Under the pieces are notes generated by a model. That model was not told the DNA's origin. It worked only from the letters and a program-made list of their open reading frames with translations, and made no database searches. Below are positions 55,813-64,000 of a DNA stretch of 64,000 nt, one piece after another. Each line of letters begins with the position of its first letter. Position 1 is the stretch's first letter. Position numbers and translations under genes: made by a program. The stretch spans positions 1-64,000 of the forward strand of contig WSUB01000036.1 of assembly GCA_019633425.1 (NCBI GenBank), read 5' to 3'. The stretch comes from Tulasnella sp. 424. Taxonomy: Eukaryota; Basidiomycota; Agaricomycetes; Cantharellales; Tulasnellaceae.

Positions 55813-58800
55813 CTATGCAACAGCAGCCAGTCCTGCAGCGGCGACTTGATCCGGAACTTGTTGTTGAAGGTGACGAATGAGTTCCACAAGCTCGGCACGA
55901 ACGTCCGGTGTCAACTGGTCAGTGGTTTCGGGGGACAAGACAGCAGCGAATGCAGGGAGAAGGATTTGAAGGTAGTTCATCACGATCGGAGGGTTGGTTC
56001 GGAAGAGGTGGAAGATTGATCGGTATACAGGAGCATTTTCGAGGAAGTCATTCTTGAGCGGCAGAGCTCCGTACACAACGGGCAGCACCTGTTTAAAGCG
56101 GCCGCCTTGTGTCAAGTCCCTCGACTTTTCAAAACACCAAGGGGGCGCTTACCTGATCCAGAGGAACAGCTGCGGAATTTTTAATGATCATGCGAGAGAC
56201 GGCACCTGCAGCGTTATCCCGACCGTGTTTTTCTGACTGGCCCGCATCGGGCTGGAGGTTGAATAAGTGGCTTAACCGCTGCAGGATAGTGCCATAGTGC
56301 GCGCTGAGGTCAGTGTCCGAGTTCTCAACAAGGACGCCAGTCGCGAACGCCGCATTGCTTCGGACTTCAGGATCCTCATCTTTCAATAACCCCGTGGTGA
56401 CTTCCAGGACGGGCTAAAGGGGGGCCAAGCTTAAGTAATCGTTGAACATGCCCGGGTACGTTGCAACACACCTGCGTAAACGTCGTGATGCCACCCTTCA
56501 TGCTGGTAATGACTTCTCCGAGAGTTCCGATCGCTGATGCGCGGTCGGTATTCGACCTTTGTGCGCTCTAAAACACATTGCTTGCCATGAGGAACTTTGT
56601 GGTTTGAGTGGCATACCGACGATTTACGCACCGTATATTTAGCAATCAGCGGAAGGAACGTGCCGAACACCTGAGCGAAATCTTGACCAAGAACGGTGGC
56701 CAGAGACGAAACGAGGTCTCCAGTAGCAGAGATGAGGACCGAGTCGAATTCAGCTTGCTCCTCGAGCGGTTCATCATCTTCGTCGGCATCTGGGTCTTGC
56801 TGGCAAAGAGATTTGCCCTCCAAGATTGCTTGAATGTTGTGGCAGATCTCGTTGAAGTCTGTTCCCCGAATACAATTCGTCAGTCGTTCGAAGGGGTATC
56901 CTGATCGACAACGTACACTTTGACAGCATGCCCGGGCCAATCTTGGCCAGGGTTTCGGAAAGCTCTTGGCAAAGAGTCGATACAACGCTCCTGCAGATGG
57001 GTGAGGTTGAATTAGAGGAGAGAATTGGCTGCGGATATGATGGCTTACTTGTCATCTTCCATCACCCAGAGTTCCATGACGGGCTTCATAACGAGATCAA
57101 TGAGATGCCCGATCTTCGGGTCCAACGGGATGGTCTATCAACCGCGCAATCGCTCAGTAAAAAACCTGCGTTCTCGTCCCTGAAAATCACGCACCAAGTT
57201 TGCACCAGGCTCCCACAAAGGGCTGTTCGACAGGTCGTAAAACGACCTCAAGAACTGGAACAGCGAAGTCAAGGCGGACTTGCGAATACCCTCGTAATAG
57301 TGGTTCAACTGCTCAATAAGGGCGACCGTGCATTGTTCGAGCCATGGCAGGAAATAATTGCCCGTGTAAGAGAATATTGTTCCCATAGTATCGGCGGCGA
57401 TTTCCTTCTCGATGGCAATAGCGCTGTTGACCGTGATGGAGGTCGCGGGATCCTCAGCTTGGGGAGTAATGTCGATGATCTCTTGGGACGAGTCTCCAGT
57501 GGAGAAGGCTTCGGGGTGGTTCTTGACTAAAATGGAACGTGTTGGTTGGCATTCCCACCTCGTTGTAGGGTCTAAACTACTTACCAATCTGATCAATGGT
57601 ATCATCTCCGCCACCTTCGGTCTGCTTCAAGCTCTCCAAAAGCATCGGCATGACGTGTTCGAGGTAAGGAGCAAAGTCCTGACCAAAGACCTTGGCCATG
57701 ACACCGAAGAAGATGTAACTGCACTCTCTCAAGCGAGCACTACCCTTTCGAGCACCGTCGAACGAGGCTTTCATCAGGTCTGGGACGTATGGCGCAAACT
57801 TGTCTCGCCCGACAGCCTCCGCAAGAGTTCCGATGGCGTCGGTGGCAATGCCACGAAGGTCTTGCTCTTCACCCTCTTTCTCGAGTGTAAGGAAGGGCTG
57901 AAGCCGGTTGATGGTCTCTTCGAAGTAAGGCGTGAAAGCAGCTTTGGATGCGTGAGCGGCGCTGCCGATTGCTCCAGTGACGACGGCTTTCACGGGAATT
58001 GGAGCAGTGCCTAAGAGCTTCGTAAGCTGGTTCATGATGGTTGGGAGATACTGGTGAATCTCGACGTCGAGGATTTCTAGGTAAGCATCGAGAGCTGTGC
58101 AAGCGGCTTGTTGTGTTCCTTCATCGTCTGTCAGCTGAAGGATCGCCTACGTCACGGAAAATACATGGTCAGGTGAGAATGTACCCATACGGAGGCTAGA
58201 CTATGAATATACTTACAGGCAGAAGAACGCTGTGACGCTCGGCACACTCCTCTTCCAACCACTCGCAGATGCAGGCGAACGCAATGCATGCGGCTTTCCG
58301 GACGACCGCCTCGCGATCCGTAAGGCCGCTATCGATGAGTGGCCAAAGGTTCTTCATGTGGGGTCGAATATATTCGCTGCAACCTTCGACAGTGACACCA
58401 AAGGCCATCATTGCGGCTTTCCTTAGGCCAGGGTCGGGAGACTGCATGTACTGGGTGACGAGTTGGTGCAGAGGTGGGAAGACTTGTTGGGGTGGAAGAA
58501 CGGTGGCTAGGGCGTCAACTGCGCGGAAGGCGAGCTGTGGTAGTGTGCTTAGCGTGGAAGTGAAGCTTGGTGAAGTGACCGAAAACGTACTCGAGATGGA
58601 GAATCTTCGTCGTTGTCCTCTGGGTCCGCTTCAGAACCGATAGGGAGGAGGATTTCGAGGATCGCCTTCGCCATATTCAGGGACTGGATCTTTGATTTCT
58701 TACTGGCAGGCCCAAAAGATTAGGTCAGCAAATGAAGGGACGAGCCCTGAGCGGCGGACCCACTATTTGATTGTCCAGTTCAGCGCATTGAGAGCCATAT

Positions 58801-60029
58801 GCCGGATCTCATCGTCAATCTCTTTGTTGGCTCCTGTTGCGAGGCAGAACTCGACAAGGGCAGGGATACTTTTGGAGAGAAGTGGGGTTTCCTGTGCGCG
58901 TCGCGGTCAGAGGCGGAGACGCATTCCCAGGGGGCGATATCACTCACGAGAATAAGCAGGGTTTCAACGACGTCAAATCCATCTCGTGCAGCTGGCTCGT
59001 TATTTGCCGCACAGGTCTCGTTAACTACCCCGAGAATCTGCGGTACGAGTGCTTGGAATGTTTTCTACAAGCTTTCTATGAGCAAATTTTCAGGGCACAC
59101 GACAGGGTCCAACTCACGATATCTTGCTTGTCTTCGGGTTCAATATACTGCGCCAACACCCCCAATGCCTGTACGGTCGTAATTCGGACTTGGGCGCTTT
59201 CTGGATCCTTAATGAGCTCTGTGAAGATGGTAAAGAGACTGGATGTCTGCTGCTTGATGCCCTCGATGACCGTCTCAAGTACGCTGTACATCACATAGAT
59301 GCCGACTTCGCGGTGCGCCGCTGTAGGGCTCGACGTGGCTCGCTGCAGGAATGGCATGAGCTCTGGCCATGCATTGGAGGCCAGGTCCCAGCTAGCAATA
59401 GCGGCGATGACTCGTGCGGTAGAGTGACGGACAATAGCACTAGAAAGTAGCAGGGCAAGGTCAGGGCGTCACCAGGTTATCTTCTTCGTCGCCAGACAGG
59501 ACATACACTTGTTCGGCAAGGATAGTCTCAAGGATTTTGGTCTTCACTTGCTGCCTAATGTTGACGTCCAGTGCCCGCCATAGTTTGCCGTCGCCTTGAG
59601 ATATACGTTTCCTCAGCTCGACTGCGGCGAGTTGGCGAATCTTGATGAGGGGGTCAGGGTCGTTACCAAACGCGGAAAAGACTAGAACCGCACATACATT
59701 CTGATCGGGAGAGGTCGCGATAATTTCAAACAGAGCGGGAATACATGCTGGATCTTTGTAATATTGCTGATTGAGCGTTGCAGTAGCCTATTGCAGTGAG
59801 ACGATGAACGCGGGCGAGGTTCAGGGTACAACCAATTAGCATCTCTCAGGGGACGCGATGCCCAAGCTCACGTACATTCTTGATGAGGTTGGTATCCGAT
59901 GCCACTGTCTGAGCAAGTAAAGCATGGAGATTCGTAACGTATGAAGGCTGTTTGCGGCGAAGAAAATGAGCGTTGAGGATGACTAGACAACCTGTGTCCC
60001 CTGAAAACCAGGTCAACACTCACGTCCAT
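55813..60029 (-). CDS. Importin beta-4 / Kap123-type karyopherin
   Basis: Seventeen exons (60029-60024, 59947-59876, 59787-59698, 59640-59507, 59439-59118, 59064-58948, 58891-58764, 58702-58591, 58534-58217, 58146-57585, 57526-57195, 57134-57049, 56990-56917, 56858-56632, 56567-56472, 56413-56153, 56088-55813) close in phase to 1070 residues, the usual Kap123/IPO4 length. HEAT repeats run throughout, with RQLAAVELRKRI near the N-terminus (importin-beta N domain), VRHSTARVIAAIA, PDPGLRKAAMMAFGV, an acidic loop DPDADEDDEPLEEQ, and VRSNAAFATGVLVE. It carries ribosomal proteins and histones H3/H4 into the nucleus with Ran. The first exon encodes only Met-Asp, which automated prediction could miss. 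Confidence 0.9.
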
Positions 60030-60833
60030 TGCGGTTAACGGTCTGGACTGGGGAGGCAGTCAACACGGAAGCGAGTCTGTTGTACAAGAGGGGTTCGCGG
60101 ACGACGAGGAGAGAGGCTGAAGGGGTTTGGAATAAGAAAAGAATCGCAGGCGTTGGTCCAACCTCGAAGACTCAGCAGAAACTTTTCTTTCTGACCAGGT
60201 TCGGTGCAATGGCCGTTATCCCCGTTGGGCGCGCCGCTTAGGTAAGATTTCCCTATTCGGCTCTCTTCCGCTATCCCCGAGTCTCCCCATCGTTCGACCC
60301 TGTTCGACCATCAAGCAGGTCTTCCACTTCAGATGAACGACGTCGAGCAAAGTTCCCTCCAAGAATCTCACCTTGACGTCTTATTTTAGAACAGCCTCAA
60401 ATTTAAGATATGCGCATACGAATTCCCAACACGACCAGAGACACCACCAAAGGTTCGCCGGTGGCTTGAAGTTAGAGGGGGGCGTTTTGAACTCACGCCT
60501 ACATATTCATAGAAAATCTATTTAGTTTCAAGAAATCAAGCGCCATGGACTTGGGGTGACCGTTGCCCTCACCGCACCAAACATGCACCATTTCCACGAG
60601 GCAGCACTCCAACGGAAACTATGCTGGTAAGGTGGCACTGCGACAGGGCGTCATTTTACCCACCCCTTCTGATGCTGCAGTATTCCAGCTAGATTTCTGG
60701 TATTATCCTCGCTTCCAAGGGCGCCTGCTCAATGTGACCGTTCATACTTCAGGCCTGCCCGACCATAACCCCCGGACCTCTCACCAATTTGGGGCATTCA
60801 CAATTGGTCCTCGCCCCCCAACCTTCGACTCCC
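60030..60833. other. Divergent intergenic region
   Basis: About 800 bp between the importin and kinase starts. It should hold both promoters; no gene or clear TATA box was recognised. Confidence 0.5.
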
Positions 60834-63157
60834 ATGGGCTCTCATCAATCCAGACACCACGAAAAGGATGAAGCTCGCGGCTGGCCGCTTCGTCAAAAAC
60901 AAAATCAGGCGAGGCAATCTGCTGGGCAGAGCCCGTCGCCTACTCCCACTCGTTCAATCTTCGACCTTTCAACCACTGCACTTGGCTTGGCTAAAGACCG
61001 CGGATCATCGCCGATCCAGAAGGCTCCAGCCCCATCGTTCGTACCGAAACTGGAAGTCCTTCATACCAATCCGTCAACCGTTTCATTGCAAAGCAAAGCG
61101 ACAAAAGCGTCGACCCGCAGTTCCAGCCCACTCGGAAAACTCTTCAAGTCCCTATCAAATCGCTCTGAAAGACCCGGTGAATCCAGCTCGGAGCAACAAA
61201 CACCGTCTCGTTCTGGGGCTGAACTCGTCCGGTCGGAGACAGTCTCGCCAGGACCTGTTCAGCGACCGAAGTCTGCGAGACCAGGAAGGGCGAGGAGGGA
61301 CGAGGAGGTGCCAGGGATTAATGTCAAGGCTCCTGAAAATCAGCCAGCAAAGAGGCGGAGTCGCTTCGCCGTCTTCTCGCATTTCTCTGGATCAAGAAAA
61401 GCAAGCCCTGCGCGCAAAGAGGACAGGCCAGCCACTGGTGCTGCGGTCAACACACATCATCAATACGAACCACTCGGTAAGTCAGTCTATCCGATTCGAA
61501 TGAGAATCTTGCTCAAGGCTCGCACCAGCGCTGAGAGGCCACGCCTCACCTCCAATAGTTGTCTCCCCACCCTCTCCCGTCCCCCCTCACCTTGTCAACA
61601 AGATGCAGTGCGTACCTACTCCGGCAGCAACCCAAGTCCCAGTAGTGGGGAGGGTGTCTCAACTTGAAGACGAGGGATCGGAGTCAGCAGTCAACCTTGC
61701 ATCACCATTCCTGGAGCCCCCTTCCCTCAGCCGTCGTCCGAGCTTCTTCGAGAAGATTGATCGTGCTTTTAATTCTCGGTTCCGGCCAAAAGTTGCCTCT
61801 GCCACGTCTTCTCTGAGGTCGGCGCCGTCAGCCAATAGCCTCATCACGTTGGCCGCACCTTCCGTGTCTTCGTATACAACGGAGCAAGGGGAAACGGCAC
61901 CTGTCGCTCTTAGACGCCGAAGGATGTCAGATCCTCGGCTGAGGCCCGGTATCTCGCTCGACGAATTACGCGATGGCCTGTTGTCGAATCGCGGGGAGCG
62001 CTCGGCCAAGCTGAACGCAATGGACTGCACGCGCCGACTCACCGGAAGGTCCGTGGTCCGTGGTTCTGGAGGATACAGCGACGTGTGGCAGGCTAAACTC
62101 GGTGGTCGGCTGGTAAGTGTCGCGCGCTAGCTTACTCGTTTACCGTTTTCTGACATGGTGGTTACTTCAGGTTGCCGTCAAGGCATTGCGATCGACACAA
62201 ACCGACCGCCCAGACGAGATTCGAATGAGGAAACGGCTTGGCAGAGAGCTTCATGTCTGGGCTGCGCTTCATCACCCTCACATCCTTGAGCTCTTGGGGT
62301 TTGCGTTTGATAACGGGAGACCCTGTTTGATTAGCCCTTGGTGCGAATACGGCACACTCCAGGATTACCTTAAAAAATATCCCAATCCTGACCGACGAAT
62401 GCTGGTAAGTAGTTGTTTATAGCTCTTGGAATTTCCAACTGACAAACTCGGCCCTGTTCAGGTGCGACAAATTGCTGAAGGTCTCAGTTACCTCCATTCT
62501 CGATCGCCCCCCGTGATTCACGGCGACTTCAAGACGGTGAGTGAGACTTTGGAACAAGAGTCCCCGTTCTAGAACGCTGAAACGTCGTATCAGATGAATA
62601 TTCTGGTTACCAACGAACACGTGGCCAAGATATGCGACTTTGGAGGTTCCAAGCACCTCGGAGAAGAAAAGACGGGGTTGACCACCGCCGGTCTACCGTT
62701 TGGGACCGTCCGATACAGCGCACCTGAGATATCCCGCGAAGACGCGCCTCAGACCCTGCAATCAGACATATACTCGTTTGGATACGTTGCCTTGGGTAAG
62801 TACAGAACGCCGCCGTTAACCGTTCTATTCACTATCGCTAATTCTAACTTCCAGAGACGATGACAGACAAATATCCATTTTGGAGAGTCAGGAATGATAG
62901 CGCAGTGATCCATAAAGTTGGGTGGGAGGGCCAGACTCCCGCAAGAGAAGACTATTTGGAGTTGGGAGACGAGGCACTATGGGCGATCCTACAGCGATGT
63001 TGGAACTATGAGCCTTCGGCTCGTCCAACGATGATCGAGGTCTGCAGAAAGGTGCGTCGTCTTGTTCGAATATCTCGAGCCATCTCTAACCACATCGGTT
63101 TCTCGATAGCTGGCTGCGGCTGGATATGGACCTTCGTATCCCTTTCTACTATGCTGA
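60834..63157 (+). CDS. TKL-like protein kinase with possible N-myristoylation signal
   Basis: Exons 60834-61476, 61559-62112, 62171-62404, 62462-62536, 62594-62795, 62855-63051 and 63110-63157 give 650 residues in phase. The start at 60834 has a good context (CCCATGG) and begins MGSHQS, which fits the MGxxxS myristoylation pattern. The first 390 residues are disordered, Ser/Pro/Arg-rich. The kinase has GSGGYSDVW, VAVKALR, HILELLGFAFDNG, catalytic loop VIHGDFKTMNIL (Gly in place of Arg), DFGGSKHL and APEISR, and ends LLQRCWNYEPSARP-like ILQRCWNYEPSARPT. Unknown role; related in exon layout to the accessory kinases at 13648, 26807 and 45953. Confidence 0.82.
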
Positions 63158-63729
63158 ATTTCCTTGAGCGGGCCAGACTCGGGTGACGCTCTTCTGTAGA
63201 ATAGAAAACTCCACATATGCAACGTTATAATTAAGAGTCTGAACGGGCGGTGGTGGCGTGTGTTTTTGGCTCGTGAGAGGCTGTGATCGTCCTGGAGGGA
63301 ACACGTGCCGATAGGCAGGCCGATGAAGGATACTACCAAAACAGCCACTGAACAACGCCCAATCGGCCACCGGATTTCTTTTTAGTACTCGCGAGGAGAG
63401 CGCTCGATGGTAGCCATGGAGATGTAACGAGGGCTTGCGCGTTTCGCTTTTCCAGTGGAAGTGAAAGAAACGCTGATGCCATGAGGCACCACTCGCCATC
63501 ACCTGCAGACATGTGAGTGAACCTTCTTACGCCTGGAAGGAGCTGGTAACTTCATTCTATAAGGAATTGCGATTTCGAAAACGACAACCACCGACACTTG
63601 GAACCCGCTGCCAGCAGTATCGTTGAAAATTGATCTTAAATCTCGTCTGCTCATCCCCCGACGTCAGGGCAGTTCAACCAACCCAACTTTTTCCTATTTC
63701 CAACTCAGACTCTTAATATCTCGTCTACA
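63158..63729. other. Intergenic
   Basis: No gene recognised. The last 100 bases form a CT-rich leader before the ATG at 63730. Confidence 0.45.
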
Positions 63730-64000
63730 ATGGTTCTCTGTCTTCCTTTCCTCAAGGCCATCTGGAGAAGACTGCGTTTCTCCATCTCTTCTCCCAAACC
63801 CATGGAGGCACGCACTAGTTCGCGTAACGCCAAACCTCTCACTCTCAACGCCATAGCCGCGGCGGCTGATCAGGAGGATTTCCTGCCGTTTGCCGAGCCC
63901 AAGTCACCGCGCGGGATGCCTACGGTACCTAAACCTGTTGTCGGTGTCCTTCTATCCGCGGCCGAGCCCCTTACAAATGCAATCCCCCCGGATTACAAGG
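63730..64000 (+). CDS. Unrecognised protein, 3'-partial
   Basis: An ATG at 63730 opens a frame that stays open to the end of the window (90 codons). It begins MVLCLPFLKAIWRRLRF and continues into an Ala/Pro-rich stretch (NAIAAAADQEDFLPFAEP, PKPVVGVLLSAAEPL). The codon use and CT-rich leader look genic. I do not recognise the product. Confidence 0.5.
   Translation, partial: MVLCLPFLKAIWRRLRFSISSPKPMEARTSSRNAKPLTLNAIAAAADQEDFLPFAEPKSPRGMPTVPKPVVGVLLSAAEPLTNAIPPDYK

Noticed and set aside
56431..56985. 184-codon frame in the importin region
   Set aside because: It reads through an intron of the importin gene; the HEAT-repeat exons are in another frame.

Overview
This is fungal nuclear DNA, most likely from an Agaricomycete basidiomycete. 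The genes carry many short introns (about 50-70 nt, GT-AG with GTRNGY-type donors). The gene content includes a CACTA-like transposase of Plavaka type with a DUF6698-like partner, a NACHT-WD40 receptor, TKL-like kinases with a His-Gly-Asp catalytic loop fused to TPR repeats, and an F-box/LRR-type protein. The kinase-TPR and NACHT-WD40 style recalls Cantharellales (Rhizoctonia, Botryobasidium, Tulasnella), but that placement is a guess. No rRNA, tRNA, CRISPR array or bacterial operon structure was seen.

Positions 1-46700 are an accessory, transposon-rich region. From left to right it holds: the 3' half of an autonomous Helitron sitting in exon 1 of an OPI3-like gene copy; about 3 kb with no recognisable gene; a complete Plavaka/CACTA-like element (inverted repeats at about 6308 and 13499) with two divergent genes; a kinase-TPR gene with a 2-kb non-autonomous Helitron inside an intron; a second, degenerate OPI3 copy; a 1.2-kb tandem duplication; a block of STE20/PAK kinase copies (22777-30767) in which the first copy is fused in frame to a second kinase domain; a 1-kb inverted-repeat element; a NACHT-WD40 gene; a third, broken STE20 copy carrying a foldback MITE; and two degenerate kinase/TPR copies.

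Positions 46739-64000 are a conserved housekeeping region with tight spacing: an F-box-type protein, TFIIIA, a mitochondrial FAD/folate-type carrier, mitochondrial dihydroorotate dehydrogenase (sharing a 170-bp divergent promoter with the carrier), a small unknown protein, importin beta-4/Kap123, a TKL-like kinase with a possible N-myristoylation signal, and the start of an unrecognised gene.

Exon models were built by hand from splice signals and family conservation. Nearly all close in phase across every intron; the exceptions are called pseudogenes. The leading observations are: (1) an apparently intact 1058-codon gene joining a TKL-like kinase, a CRIB domain and a STE20 kinase; (2) a DUF6698-like gene packaged inside the inverted repeats of a Plavaka-type transposon; (3) four TKL-like kinase loci (three apparently intact, one frameshifted) that share an exon of exactly 25 codons ending at the HGD motif.
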